Counted from the stretch's first letter, positions 17,856 through 26,339 are shown. The stretch is 64,000 bases of DNA from Nitrincola alkalisediminis (GCF_009821115.1 NZ_VYTY01000004.1:186001-250000), one strand, 5' to 3'. Program-made: numbers and translations. The notes: generated from the letters alone by a model not told the origin.

Positions 17856-18479
17856 GTGGTTTTCAATAGACATTACATGGACAAGGATAGGCTGTACTAT
17901 ATGTTATCTGCTCAAATTCAACACGTGCTCAAATCCAAATTAGAGAGCTATGAAGGCCGTGTGCCTCATATGTATAAAGATACTAAAGGTTTCGTCACCA
18001 TTGGTATCGGCCATCTCATTACTTCGGCCCAAGCAGCGGAACGGCTGCCTCTCAGAAAGCTAAATGGCTCGGTTGCGACCGCTACTGAAAAACGCTCTGA
18101 GTATGAAGCGATCAAAGCTTTGCCTAATGGCAACAATGTAGCTTCATATTTTAGGCAGCATGCAACCCTTGTGCTATCAAATGCAGAAATTGATAGATTA
18201 ATTTATCTACATATTTTTAATTTTCATCAAGAACTTAAAAGACTGTTCCCTGAGTTTGATTCATTTCCGGAAGATGCCAAGTTGGGCCTGTTTGATATGA
18301 TTTTTAATCTAGGAATGACTAAGTTAAGAAGCATTTTTATTAATTTCTATACAGCTGTTCAAGATCAAGACTGGGAAAAAGCTGCAGCTGAGTCTTATCG
18401 GCGAGATGTTAACCAATCGCGTAATAATTATGTGAGAGAGCTGTTTTTGAAAGCGGCTGAGGTCGAGATAGAGTCATGA
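17856..18479 (+). CDS. T4-type lysozyme (glycoside hydrolase family 24)
   Basis: The GTG at 17856 follows GGAG by 6 bases and gives 207 residues. The sequence YEGRVPHMYKDTKGFVTIGIGH carries the T4 lysozyme triad with correct spacing (E33, D42, T48). It would cleave the glycan strands of peptidoglycan. There is no signal peptide, as in phage endolysins and some secreted effectors. No other phage lysis gene is nearby. The gene overlaps the next lipoprotein gene by four bases, so the two are made together. It may be an isolated effector, a domesticated endolysin or phage debris. Confidence 0.82.
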   Translation: MVFNRHYMDKDRLYYMLSAQIQHVLKSKLESYEGRVPHMYKDTKGFVTIGIGHLITSAQAAERLPLRKLNGSVATATEKRSEYEAIKALPNGNNVASYFRQHATLVLSNAEIDRLIYLHIFNFHQELKRLFPEFDSFPEDAKLGLFDMIFNLGMTKLRSIFINFYTAVQDQDWEKAAAESYRRDVNQSRNNYVRELFLKAAEVEIES

Positions 18480-19285
18480 GATCTATCGCCACTTTTATCC
18501 TGTCAGCGGGTATCCTAAGCCTAAATGGCTGTGCTACAGAAACAAGGGTAGTCGAAAGTATCAATGCTGAACCGCTTGTGCAGTGGTATGAGGGTTTTAT
18601 GCTTCCCGATTATTTGGCAGTACCCACGAAGGCGGAAAATCAAACAGTCATTCACTCGATGCTGTTTGCACAGTGGAATACAGCATACGATATCGTTACT
18701 GAACATAACCCTGATGAGGTTGTTTCCATATCGTCTTGCAATGAATATTTATCGCGCCAGTATGATGGACTATCAACGGTACTGGAGTATGAATATGCAT
18801 ATTTCAGGATGATTGCGACGATGTGTCATGCCGGTGATCTGATAGTGAGAGCGCAACCACCGACAGCAACCAGTCTAAGCTATCCACTGGATGGCAAAAT
18901 GCTACCTCAGCAACTTCCAGCGGAGGTGGCGTTTGTTGCATCAGAAAGCTACAGAGCGGATTTGTTACGGAATCCAAAAGTTCAGACCTGGGCTGATGTT
19001 CTCGAAGTGCTTGATAATCAGATTGTCGAATTCTCTTCTGAAAGCCCCAATCAGTTTCACTTTGAAACAGATGATGGTGAAATTACACAGATTTCACTTA
19101 TTGCACGCGGGGACTTCACGGGTGATGGGTTGGACGAGATACTTATTCTCGCAGAAAGCTATTTTAGGATGGCGGTGGGTGGGTACTCAATGGACACGCT
19201 GTATGTATTGAGTCCAGACACCACCGAGAATCGGTTTCATTTTGTGCAAGAGGTGTATTTGAATAAAAAATCCAATTTGATGTAG
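18476..19285 (+). CDS. Lipoprotein coupled to the lysozyme gene, unknown function
   Basis: The 269-residue protein has a lipoprotein signal peptide (LSAGILSLNGC, Cys19), so it should be anchored to a periplasmic membrane face. The C-terminal part contains DFTGDGLDEILIL, like an FG-GAP/EF-hand style calcium-binding loop. No family is recognised. The ATGA overlap with a peptidoglycan-cleaving enzyme makes an immunity or modulator role possible, but this is inferred from arrangement only. Confidence 0.75.
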   Translation: MRSIATFILSAGILSLNGCATETRVVESINAEPLVQWYEGFMLPDYLAVPTKAENQTVIHSMLFAQWNTAYDIVTEHNPDEVVSISSCNEYLSRQYDGLSTVLEYEYAYFRMIATMCHAGDLIVRAQPPTATSLSYPLDGKMLPQQLPAEVAFVASESYRADLLRNPKVQTWADVLEVLDNQIVEFSSESPNQFHFETDDGEITQISLIARGDFTGDGLDEILILAESYFRMAVGGYSMDTLYVLSPDTTENRFHFVQEVYLNKKSNLM

Positions 19286-19339
19286 ATCTTGAACTGTAGA
19301 GTTCTCCGATAGATCCTGCTGAGTTTTGAGTATCGGGTT

Positions 19340-19364
19340 GCTCGCCCCCAGAGCAGGGGCGAGC
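19340..19364. other. GC-rich hairpin between convergent genes
   Basis: GCTCGCCCC and GGGGCGAGC form a perfect 9-bp stem with a 7-base loop between the lipoprotein gene and the convergent isochorismatase-like gene. It lacks a T-run on either strand, so it may act as a weak terminator or an mRNA end-protecting hairpin. Confidence 0.5.
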
Positions 19365-19379
19365 GATGCAGGAAGGCGA

Positions 19380-19931
19380 TCAATGACTCGACAAGAAAGA
19401 ATCCGTACTGACGACCTCAGCATAGGCGAAGGCCAGTGCAGCCATAAAGGCAGCATGCACTTGAGGCGCTGGAACATGCACACCATTGAACTCAACACTG
19501 AGTGTAGCGCAGGCGTCGTGTATAAGGGTGTTGCTGTAACCTAAATCAGAAGCGGCGCGCGTGATGGCATCGATACAGATATGGCTCATGGCACCCGTGA
19601 TCACTAGGCGAGTAATGTCCTCTCGCTGAAGCAGCGCGTGCAGCTCAGTGCCCTTGAAGCTGTTGACCTCATTTTTCAAAATTTGGAACTCACCATCCGC
19701 AGGCTGCAGGCTTTGATGGATGTTAGCGCCTTCGCTGCCGGGCACAAAAAAGGGTGCATCGCTGGATGGGAATTCGTGACGCACATGGATGATTGGCAGC
19801 CCACGCTGGCGGCAGTCAGCCAATACTCGAGCGGCGTTGATGGCCGCGGCTTCTACGCCCTCCAGAATCCACTTGCCACTGGGAAAATAATCGTTCTGCA
19901 TATCGACGATGATCAGTGCTGTTTTACTCAT
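19380..19931 (-). CDS. Isochorismatase-family cysteine hydrolase
   Basis: The 183-residue cytoplasmic hydrolase has the family triad: D10 in ALIIVDMQNDYF, K86 in ILKNEVNSF, and C119 in GAMSHICIDA. The family includes nicotinamidases, ureidoacrylate amidohydrolases and related amidases, and the substrate cannot be deduced here. It is divergent from a GlxA-like AraC regulator 93 bases away, a very common pairing in which the regulator controls the hydrolase. Confidence 0.87.
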   Translation of the reverse strand: MSKTALIIVDMQNDYFPSGKWILEGVEAAAINAARVLADCRQRGLPIIHVRHEFPSSDAPFFVPGSEGANIHQSLQPADGEFQILKNEVNSFKGTELHALLQREDITRLVITGAMSHICIDAITRAASDLGYSNTLIHDACATLSVEFNGVHVPAPQVHAAFMAALAFAYAEVVSTDSFLSSH

Positions 19932-19994
19932 GCTTTTCTCCTGTTAAAGGGTTGTCGCTCATCATAGCCTTTCCTGTTACCCTGTTCGGGTGGC

Positions 19995-20026
19995 AAAACT
20001 GACATTAACAAGGCTAAAACTGACAT
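19995..20026 (+). promoter_or_regulatory. Direct repeats, likely AraC-family binding site
   Basis: Two identical copies of AAAACTGACAT start at 19995 and 20016, 21 bases apart (two helical turns, the spacing typical for AraC-type dimers). The second overlaps the start codon of the AraC gene. They lie in the gap shared with the isochorismatase-like gene, so the regulator probably represses itself and controls its neighbour. Confidence 0.55.
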
Positions 20027-20972
20027 GTCTAAGACTATACTTGTCGCTATACTCATGGTGCCGGGTACTGCACTTTCCGCAGTCCACGGTTTGATCGATC
20101 TATTCTCGGCGGCCAACCGCATGTTGGCTCAATTGCAGCAGGCGCCTGATCTTCAGTTTAAGGTTGTACGTTGGACACTTGAGCAGGGGCAATTGTTACC
20201 CTTGGATGAGATGGAGTCTTCGCCGTCGTTAGTCATTGTGCCACCGATACTGGAAGGGCAGGCCTACCTTGAACCTCAACCGCTGGTTTGCTCGTTTCTG
20301 CAAGACTGGCATCGACAGGGGGCTATGATCTGTTCCGCCTGCGCGGGCTCTTTCCTATTGGCACAAGCGGGGCTGTTGGATGGGCGTAAAGCGACAACAC
20401 ATTGGCAACTGGAAGGTGTTTTTCGTTATCACTACCCCGAGATCGATCTAGATACCAATGCTCTGCTCTTGTCAGACTCGGATCTGGTGACCGCAGGTGG
20501 TGTGATGGCTTGGATCGATCTTGCACTGCATTTAATTGGGCGTTATGTTCCTCCTTCAGTCGTCCAAGCATTGGGACGCTTTCTGGTGGTGGATACTGGG
20601 GCGCGTCAGCAAAGCTATTACCGTTCATTCATGCCATTGATGTCGCACGGAGATGCGTCGGTTCTGAGAGTGCAGCATCATCTACATAAAGAGTATCGAC
20701 ACAAACAATCTACCCGAGAAATGGCGGAGCTAGCTGGCCTGACGGAGCGCACGTTTATGCGACGCTTTCACCGAGCCACTGGCTTTCGTCCCACGGAGTA
20801 TCTGCAGCAACAGCGGTTGCTTAAAGCTCGCGAGGCGCTTGAGAACAGTCGAGTAACGGTCGAGCGTGTGGCGTGGGAAGTGGGATACGAAGATGTGAGC
20901 GCTTTTCGTAAGATGTTTCATAAACAGACAGGGCTAACACCTAGCCAATATCGGGAAAGGTTTGGTATTTAA
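20025..20972 (+). CDS. GlxA-type AraC family transcriptional regulator
   Basis: The 315-residue protein has an N-terminal DJ-1/PfpI-like domain (ILVAILMVPGTALSAVHGLIDLF, with the nucleophile-elbow region SACAGSFLLAQAGLLDG) and a C-terminal AraC domain with two helix-turn-helix motifs (TREMAELAGLTERTFMRRF and VERVAWEVGYEDVSAFRKMF). These regulators typically control divergently encoded amide or amine catabolism. The ligand is unknown. Confidence 0.88.
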   Translation: MSKTILVAILMVPGTALSAVHGLIDLFSAANRMLAQLQQAPDLQFKVVRWTLEQGQLLPLDEMESSPSLVIVPPILEGQAYLEPQPLVCSFLQDWHRQGAMICSACAGSFLLAQAGLLDGRKATTHWQLEGVFRYHYPEIDLDTNALLLSDSDLVTAGGVMAWIDLALHLIGRYVPPSVVQALGRFLVVDTGARQQSYYRSFMPLMSHGDASVLRVQHHLHKEYRHKQSTREMAELAGLTERTFMRRFHRATGFRPTEYLQQQRLLKAREALENSRVTVERVAWEVGYEDVSAFRKMFHKQTGLTPSQYRERFGI

Positions 20973-20998
20973 TGACAAAAATGTAATTTTGCTGTCAT
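20972..20998. promoter_or_regulatory. Dyad upstream of the DUF305-copRS genes
   Basis: ATGACA (20972) and TGTCAT (20993) form an inverted repeat with A-runs and T-runs inside, 60 bases before the DUF305 gene. It resembles operators of CusR/CopR-type metal-responsive regulators (TGACA...TGTCA). As the regulator is encoded just downstream, autoregulation is likely but unproven. Confidence 0.45.
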
Positions 20999-21057
20999 GT
21001 GTCTGAAAGAGAGCGGCGACTAAGATGAGTATAAAGCAAGCAAATGAGGAAGACATC

Positions 21058-21474
21058 ATGCGTAAAGCAATTATACTAAGCAGCTTATTAGTGGCATCAG
21101 GTGCTGCATTTTATGCCTTTGCCGGTAATCATCAATCCGCTGGGCATCAAGGACATCAAGGGCATCATAACAAGCACGAACAGCATAGCAGCAATAGTGC
21201 CGCTCATGCGGAAATACCCGCTTCAGTGGCGGCTTATCAAGCAATTAATGATCAAATGCATTCCGCTATGAGTATCGAGTTTACGGGTGATGCCGATGTT
21301 GATTTTGTTCGTGGTATGATCCCCCATCACGAAGGCGCAGTCGAGATGGCTAAGGTGGTGTTGGAACATGGCAGCGATTCTGAAATCCGTGCTCTAGCAG
21401 AGGCGGTGATCGAAGCACAAGTGGAGGAAATTGAGATGATGCGCCGCTGGCTTGCAGAAAGAGGCCTTGATTAA
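21058..21474 (+). CDS. Exported histidine-rich DUF305 protein
   Basis: Starting at the ATG with a GAGGA site, the 138-residue protein has a signal peptide ([20 protein letters not shown], cleaved near AFA), a histidine-rich stretch ([17 protein letters not shown]) and the DUF305 motif [19 protein letters not shown] with a MM pair near the C-terminus. DUF305 proteins such as CopM bind copper or silver in the periplasm. It lies 5 bases before a copper-type response regulator, supporting a metal role. Confidence 0.85.
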   Translation: MRKAIILSSLLVASGAAFYAFAGNHQSAGHQGHQGHHNKHEQHSSNSAAHAEIPASVAAYQAINDQMHSAMSIEFTGDADVDFVRGMIPHHEGAVEMAKVVLEHGSDSEIRALAEAVIEAQVEEIEMMRRWLAERGLD

Positions 21475-21479
21475 GCAGC

Positions 21480-22157
21480 ATGAAAATTCTGATCGTCGAA
21501 GATGAACACAAAACCGGCGACTATCTTCGCCAAGGCTTGAGTGAGGCCGGGTTTGTTGTTGATTTGGCACGTGATGGCATCGACGGAATGCATTTAGCAC
21601 TGACTGGCGAGTATGACCTGTTAGTGCTCGATGTTATGTTGCCTGGTATTGATGGTTGGGGCATTCTTCAAGCTGTGCGCCGGGCCGAACAGGACATCCC
21701 GATCCTATTTCTAACTGCAAGAGATAGGGTCGAGGATCGCGTACAAGGGCTGGAAATGGGCGCAGATGACTATTTAATCAAACCCTTTGCGTTTTCTGAA
21801 CTGCTCGCTCGCATTCGAAGTCTGGCACGTCGTGGTAAAAGTAAACCTATCGAAAATTTATACATTGCTGATTTGGAACTCGATATTATCAAGCGGCGCG
21901 TGACTCGAAGCGGGCAGAGAATCGATTTAACGGCAAAGGAATTTAGTTTACTGGAGTTGTTACTCAGACGTAGAGGAGAAGTGCTTTCTCGTTCACTGAT
22001 TGCGTCTCAAGTATGGGATATGAATTTCGACAGCGACACCAATGTTATTGATGTCGCTGTGCGTCGTTTGCGTGCCAAAGTGGATGAGGCCTATGAGCCA
22101 AAACTTATTCGCACCGTCAGGGGGATGGGGTACGTTATCGAGGTAGACGAAGTGTGA
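21480..22157 (+). CDS. OmpR-family heavy-metal response regulator (CopR/CusR type)
   Basis: The 225-residue protein has a receiver domain with phospho-acceptor D51 ([16 protein letters not shown]), a [18 protein letters not shown] segment typical of CopR/CusR, and a winged-helix DNA-binding domain ending in [12 protein letters not shown]. It would activate metal-tolerance genes on copper or silver stress. It overlaps the kinase gene by four bases (GTGA). Confidence 0.9.
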   Translation: MKILIVEDEHKTGDYLRQGLSEAGFVVDLARDGIDGMHLALTGEYDLLVLDVMLPGIDGWGILQAVRRAEQDIPILFLTARDRVEDRVQGLEMGADDYLIKPFAFSELLARIRSLARRGKSKPIENLYIADLELDIIKRRVTRSGQRIDLTAKEFSLLELLLRRRGEVLSRSLIASQVWDMNFDSDTNVIDVAVRRLRAKVDEAYEPKLIRTVRGMGYVIEVDEV

Positions 22158-23536
22158 GAAAAACGCTGTCTCTTACGGCTCGATTAGCGCTGCTTTTTGC
22201 CTCCATGGCCTGTGCTTTCTTAGTGTTCGTGGCGATATTTATTGATCGCAGTGTCTCTGCTCATTTTGATGAGTTGGATCTTCACGACCTGTCAGCAAAA
22301 CGAGTTCAGGTTGAAGCCTTGTGGAGCCACATTCATTCAAAAGATGACCTTAAGGGATTGTCTCTTCGGATCGATGATGCGTTTGTAGGTCATGACACGG
22401 TCGCGCTGTTGATCACTCTGCCCCAAACATCATGGCAATATACCTTAAACGCGGATAAGTTCGGCGATATACACACTCAGCTGCACAATTCTCTAGACCC
22501 TTTTTTTAAATGGGATACCGCTGGGGGCGGTCATTATATTGGTCAGTCTATCCTTTTAAAAGCTGGAGTCCCTGGCGCATCTGAAGTCAACCTTTTGATT
22601 GGGTTAGATATCTCTCACCATGTTCACTTTCTCGAGCAGCTAAGGCTGTACTTAGGCTTAGGTATTGGCATGGCCACCTTGCTTGCTGGGTTATTGGGTT
22701 GGTTCGCGGCATATAAAGGATTGGCACCGATACGCAAGGTTGCTTCAACAGCCCGACAACTCTCTGCCAAACGCTTGGCTGAACGGCTTTCGACTGATGA
22801 TGCGCCTGCCGAAATGCAAGAGTTAATAGAAGCCTTTAATGGCATGTTAGAGCGCTTGGAAGCTTCATTTCGTCGCTTAAATGAGTTTTCCGATGATATT
22901 GCACATGAGTTGCGCTCCCCCGTTTCCAATTTAATGACTGAGACCCAAGTTGCGCTCTCGCGTATAAGGTCTGCTGATGAATACCGGGAAGTCTTGCACT
23001 CCAACCTGGAGGAATTTGATCGCTTAGCCCGAATGATTGCGGATATGTTGTTTTTGGCTAAAACCGATAATGGCGAGCTTCCAACCCCCTTAAAAACCGT
23101 TCATCTGGATAGAGAAGTGATCGCGTTATTGGAGTTTTATGAAGCGCTTGCTGACGAAAAGCAGCTTCGACTGACATTTGAAGGGGAGGGATGGGTAAGG
23201 GGAGAGCCTTTGATGTTGCGACGGGCCTTGTCGAATCTACTGTCCAACGCTATTCGACACACACACTCTGGTGAACATATAGCTATTAACATTCATCAGC
23301 AAAAAAACGGTGTGATTTTGACCATTAGTAATCCAGGAGAGCCGATTCCTGCCGATCAAATTTCACGTATTTTTGATCGTTTTTATCGAGTTGATCCCTC
23401 ACGGTCAAGACATGGTGATGGTTCTGGACTTGGCTTATCCATCACTCGTTCAATCGTTGAGGCTCATGGTGGAGAGATCTCTGTTGAATCCAATCCGGTA
23501 CTTACTACTTTTATGATAAGGATTCCTCTGGCGTAA
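22154..23536 (+). CDS. Heavy-metal sensor histidine kinase (CopS/CusS type)
   Basis: The 460-residue protein has two membrane segments (about 8-29 and 165-190) around a periplasmic sensor, a HAMP domain with the family motif [19 protein letters not shown], HisKA with [14 protein letters not shown], and HATPase with [10 protein letters not shown] and [18 protein letters not shown]. The GTG start overlaps the regulator stop. The periplasmic region fits CusS-like metal sensors in length. No metal efflux pump is in the window, so the regulon lies elsewhere apart from the DUF305 gene. Confidence 0.9.
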   Translation: MRKTLSLTARLALLFASMACAFLVFVAIFIDRSVSAHFDELDLHDLSAKRVQVEALWSHIHSKDDLKGLSLRIDDAFVGHDTVALLITLPQTSWQYTLNADKFGDIHTQLHNSLDPFFKWDTAGGGHYIGQSILLKAGVPGASEVNLLIGLDISHHVHFLEQLRLYLGLGIGMATLLAGLLGWFAAYKGLAPIRKVASTARQLSAKRLAERLSTDDAPAEMQELIEAFNGMLERLEASFRRLNEFSDDIAHELRSPVSNLMTETQVALSRIRSADEYREVLHSNLEEFDRLARMIADMLFLAKTDNGELPTPLKTVHLDREVIALLEFYEALADEKQLRLTFEGEGWVRGEPLMLRRALSNLLSNAIRHTHSGEHIAINIHQQKNGVILTISNPGEPIPADQISRIFDRFYRVDPSRSRHGDGSGLGLSITRSIVEAHGGEISVESNPVLTTFMIRIPLA

Positions 23537-23811
23537 AACGTGCGAGGTCGGAGACGATTTTGTCCCAGCTTATGCAAGGTGCAGAGGTAATGGGCTTCCA
23601 ATGGTTCACCCATCTTAGCGGTCAGTGTAGGTCAGCTGTAGTGTTTCGAGATGTGGGTTTTACGGTTGTAAGGTTCTTGCAAGTATTCATGGGCGAGTTT
23701 TAAAAACAGCAGATAGGTTAGCTGTTCGAGGTAGTCGCCATAACCCACACCGTCGTCGCGCAGGGTATGGCAGAAACTCCAGATTTTTTGGACTAGGGTC
23801 GATGTATTCAT
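23535..23811 (-). pseudogene. hsdM: Relic of type I restriction-modification methylase HsdM, N-terminus
   Basis: From the ATG at 23811 the minus strand reads MNTSTLVQKIWSFCHTLRDD, GYGDYLEQLTYLLFLKLAHE and, after a stop in place of a Trp codon, PTLTAKMGEPLEAHYLCTL. This is the N-terminal helical domain of N-6 adenine methylases of type I systems. The catalytic domain is missing, and copS begins where the gene should continue. It is a fragment left by a lost restriction island. Confidence 0.85.
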
Positions 23812-24047
23812 ACGGCCTCGTTAATGAGTTCCTTTTCCATGCGTTGAATCGCACGAATCAAGTTACGGAAACTGGGTGACCTTCCATTTTCCAAGTCCAA
23901 GTGCTTGCCAATCTCACGTGAACCGGCGACTTTTTCATAACGTTTTTCGGTCAGTTTTTTCAATTCAAGGCTAGGGCTTCCTAAACATGACGAAGGTATA
24001 AGCCTGTCATACGCTCGAATAAGCCATTTGCTCGACGTTGACGGCAA
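23808..24047 (-). pseudogene. Small ORF fragment upstream of the hsdM relic, unknown
   Basis: A 79-codon frame ends four bases into the hsdM relic (overlapping stop and start), as expected for coupled operon genes. The last ~55 residues (KKLTEKRYEKVAGSREIGKH onward, ending in EKELINEAV) look like real protein; the first ~25 may be junction sequence. I do not recognise the family. It is probably the 3' end of the gene that preceded hsdM in the lost restriction operon. Confidence 0.4.
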
Positions 24048-24231
24048 TGCTTATAAGATAGTTCAGGTTGAAGAGTTCGGGGCAAAAGTAAACGGCAATT
24101 GCAGAAGCACTCTGCTAAGCGCTATTGAAGAGTTGCGCGAAATTACCGGAAGCAGACCAGATTGCTTAATGGATACCTTAGACATGCTTAAAGTGATGCG
24201 AACTAATTCAAGTCAGGTTACTATACATTAA
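24028..24231 (+). pseudogene. Unidentified gene fragment next to the prophage
   Basis: A frame open from before 24028 (TTG) to 24231 encodes 67 residues including KVNGNCRSTLLSAIEELREI and a second helical stretch DCLMDTLDMLKVM. It has a protein-like composition but no good start or ribosome-binding site, and it overlaps the opposite fragment at its 5' end. It is probably a truncated remnant at an insertion scar. Confidence 0.3.
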
Positions 24232-24349
24232 GCTAAATTTTTAAAAAATAATGACACTGAGGTCTGACACTTAGCTCTTTTTGGTATGTCACTTAACAGA
24301 TTTTTGTTTATTTGAATCAATGAGTTATGCTTGATGTGAATTTCGAAAA

Positions 24350-24378
24350 TCTGGTGGAGGTGGCGGGTTTCGAACCCG
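24350..24378. repeat. attL: 29-bp copy of the ssrA 3' end
   Basis: This segment is identical to 33266-33294 over 29 bases and matches the T-loop and acceptor end of tmRNA on the minus strand (TGGTGGAGGTGGCGGGTTTC and beyond). It is not part of a complete RNA gene here, marking the left end of the prophage. Confidence 0.92.
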
Positions 24379-24480
24379 TGCCCTTTATGCTTTGTTATGC
24401 CGCTACGTTACATAATGCTTTGATTCTATTTGATGCCTGAACACTAGCCACTATTGTTAAACCGCAATGTTCCACTATGT

Positions 24481-24502
24481 TTTCGACACTTTATCGACAC
24501 CC
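24481..24502 (+). repeat. Candidate arm-type integrase site, left
   Basis: TTTCGACA, one base, then TTTATCGACACCC is repeated with one mismatch at 33202-33223 near the other end, in the same orientation. Each copy holds two TCGACA words 8 bases apart. The position inside the prophage, about 100 bases from the core, fits arm-type binding sites of a tyrosine integrase. Confidence 0.6.
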
Positions 24503-24506
24503 TTAA

Positions 24507-24875
24507 TTATTTAGGGCAATGGCTTCTCATGTTTTCTAAAGACCTCTGATCGCCATTCTTTCTATAGTGATCAGTCCAAAAACGACACTGTGGGCTATTA
24601 AGCTGTTGAATACGCTGTTGCTGTCTAAGTTCCTCCGCTCTCATTCTTGATTCTTGTACTTGGTGTAACCTAGCTTTTTCTGCAGATGCTTCAACAGTCT
24701 TGCTAAGTCCCCAGGCGAAAAAAGTTATCCCTGCAAACCATATAGCCCATATTGCGATCATTGCACCAACGATACCCAACATTATATCAACCCATAAAGG
24801 TCTTTCTCTGCTTACTTTTCTGTTAGTGCGCCTGCTTTCTATCTCTATTCTTTCCGGCTTTATGTCATAGTTCAT
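24507..24875 (-). CDS. Prophage single-pass membrane protein, unknown
   Basis: The 122-residue protein has one strong membrane segment (WVDIMLGIVGAMIAIWAIWF and following, about residues 28-58), a basic N-terminus and a polar, Gln/Arg-rich helical tail with two cysteines (CRFWTDHY and SHCPK). It lies downstream of the repressor on the same strand, the position of lysogenic-conversion or superinfection-exclusion genes. No family is recognised. Confidence 0.65.
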   Translation of the reverse strand: MNYDIKPERIEIESRRTNRKVSRERPLWVDIMLGIVGAMIAIWAIWFAGITFFAWGLSKTVEASAEKARLHQVQESRMRAEELRQQQRIQQLNSPQCRFWTDHYRKNGDQRSLENMRSHCPK

Positions 24876-24929
24876 ATCAAATCCCTGCCTTCCTTTCGAA
24901 CCACCTTTTCATTACGTCCGAGCTGATTT

Positions 24930-25199
24930 TCAACCCGCGCTTTGAATCCCTGAGTTTGAGTGTCTAATCTCTTCGATTTCAGGGCTTATTTGTCCGGCCT
25001 CCGGAGCCACTGTCCCAGTAACTAACCATAAAGCATATTGAGGATATAGTTTTACAACTGCTTCAATTTCAGCATCAGATATCCTGGCTTTACCATTTCT
25101 AATGTTTCCCCAGCGATATCTATCAATCCCGGTCTGTTTTTCAAACCAAGTACTGGTTCTTTCATTATTGAAAAGGCTTATCAGCCTGTCTTTTATCAT
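24930..25199 (-). CDS. Prophage repressor-like HTH protein
   Basis: The 89-residue protein is a short Cro/CI-type DNA-binding protein: FEKQTGIDRYRWGNIRNGKA is a helix-turn-helix, followed by ISDAEIEAVVKLYPQYALWLVTG, typical of small phage repressors. It is divergent from the Cox-like gene, with four operator-like repeats between them. By analogy with Pf-type phages it should maintain lysogeny. Confidence 0.75.
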   Translation of the reverse strand: MIKDRLISLFNNERTSTWFEKQTGIDRYRWGNIRNGKARISDAEIEAVVKLYPQYALWLVTGTVAPEAGQISPEIEEIRHSNSGIQSAG

Positions 25200-25209
25200 A
25201 GTTATAAAC

Positions 25210-25278
25210 CATCTAAGTACTATTTACTTAGTATAATATATCATCTATATTTATTACTTAGTAGATGTTACTAAGTAA
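25210..25278. promoter_or_regulatory. Lysogeny switch operators (four 11-bp sites)
   Basis: Sites related to TTACTAAGTAA lie at 25210 (weaker, core CTAAGTA), 25224, 25254 and 25268. Centres within each pair are 14 bases apart and the two pairs are 44 apart. One pair abuts the repressor gene start, the other precedes the Cox-like gene, as expected for a genetic switch. Confidence 0.7.
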
Positions 25279-25318
25279 GTTAGTGATCTGTATAACCAGT
25301 AATTATAGAGGAACAACC

Positions 25319-25522
25319 ATGGAACAACAATTGATCCCAGTCGCTACGCCAATGCCGCCTTTGATGGCATGGAGAGAGTTTGCAGATTGGATCCGCATGG
25401 ATCAGGCGATTGTTCGTGGTTGGATTGAGAATGGATATTTGCCTACGGAACGTATTGGCAAGCATCGTCTTGTGAATGTCGTGTTGCTTTCAAAGCAGTT
25501 ATCAGAAAAGGAGTCGATCTGA
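25319..25522 (+). CDS. Cox/excisionase-like HTH protein
   Basis: From the ATG with an AGAGGAA site, the 67-residue protein has a MerR-like winged helix (WREFADWIRMDQAIVRGWIE then GYLPTERIGKHRLVNVV) as in P2 Cox and Pf-phage XisF. It probably directs excision and counteracts the repressor. Its stop overlaps the next start (TGATG), so it begins a coupled early operon. Confidence 0.75.
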   Translation: MEQQLIPVATPMPPLMAWREFADWIRMDQAIVRGWIENGYLPTERIGKHRLVNVVLLSKQLSEKESI

Positions 25523-26085
25523 TGGACACTTTCAGCCAGTTAGAAGCTTTACAGAAAATTGCTTCATCAAGAGATGATCAGAAAATTTTGATCACATTCC
25601 ATGAGGATACTGATGTAGGTACACAAACCTCTTTATTGATATCAATGAAGGGCTCAATTCCGTTTTATCAGTTAAATGAAACTTATATTGATGATTTTGG
25701 GTTGTGTCATGACAGCACTCCGATAAATGCTCACAGTGCTTTAGAAATCATTCAAAGTTATCATTTTTTTGTTGAGTCATTTTTAAATGCATTCGTAGAT
25801 ATTTTGGTACCTGATGAAAAACCAGCATCAGAAACAATGGATCATTTCAAATTTGTTGAATTAGAAAAAAAGATTCAGAAATATCTAGATCAAGCATATG
25901 AAAACACGAAATTAGTTTTTGAACGTGAAAAAGACGTTTCATTTCTCGTTTATACATTTTCAAATCTTCTTTCTATTCGTGATGTACTTTCAATACATCG
26001 CGTTAAAGATCCATCACAAGAAATAAAACCCATAACACACCTTATGCCTTTAATTAACCAATTGTCTCAGGATGCTAAGTCATGA
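25522..26085 (+). CDS. Prophage early gene, unknown (187 aa)
   Basis: An AT-rich gene coupled to the Cox-like gene upstream and to the next gene by overlapping start and stop codons. The product is soluble, acidic and mainly helical (for example KFVELEKKIQKYLDQAYENT), with no recognised domain, signal peptide or membrane segment. It could be replication control, host takeover or cargo. Confidence 0.65.
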   Translation: MDTFSQLEALQKIASSRDDQKILITFHEDTDVGTQTSLLISMKGSIPFYQLNETYIDDFGLCHDSTPINAHSALEIIQSYHFFVESFLNAFVDILVPDEKPASETMDHFKFVELEKKIQKYLDQAYENTKLVFEREKDVSFLVYTFSNLLSIRDVLSIHRVKDPSQEIKPITHLMPLINQLSQDAKS

Positions 26086-26339
26086 CTAACATCATTCCCC
26101 CACGCCAAGAGCAAGTAGAAGACAAGGAAAGGCGCTTTTATATCGTCGCTCCTTCGTCTGTTTATTTGCAATTACAGCAAGAGGCCATCCAGCGCGGCAC
26201 CGATTTGTGGACCCTTGGTGGATCAGTTTTAACTGCTTGGCTTGCCGCTGGTTGTCCTGATTTCTGTGCTGGTAAATCTGTTTGTCCGCCCCCGTCATCG
26301 TCGCCAATCGCGGACGTTAAGGGAGGTACTGAGTCATGA
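26082..26339 (+). CDS. Prophage small protein, possibly ribbon-helix-helix
   Basis: The 85-residue product has a beta-strand followed by two helices (FYIVAPSSVYLQLQQEAIQR then LWTLGGSVLTAWLAAG), loosely like a ribbon-helix-helix DNA-binding fold, and a Pro/Ser-rich tail. Both its start and stop overlap neighbours by ATGA. The fold is a guess from pattern. Confidence 0.55.
   Translation: MTNIIPPRQEQVEDKERRFYIVAPSSVYLQLQQEAIQRGTDLWTLGGSVLTAWLAAGCPDFCAGKSVCPPPSSSPIADVKGGTES

Noticed and set aside
19340-19364. Rho-independent terminator call
   Set aside because: The stem is perfect but no T-run follows on either strand, so it was listed as a hairpin only.
24350-24378. A tRNA or second tmRNA gene
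   Set aside because: Only the 3' T-loop and acceptor arm are present; it is the duplicated attachment site.
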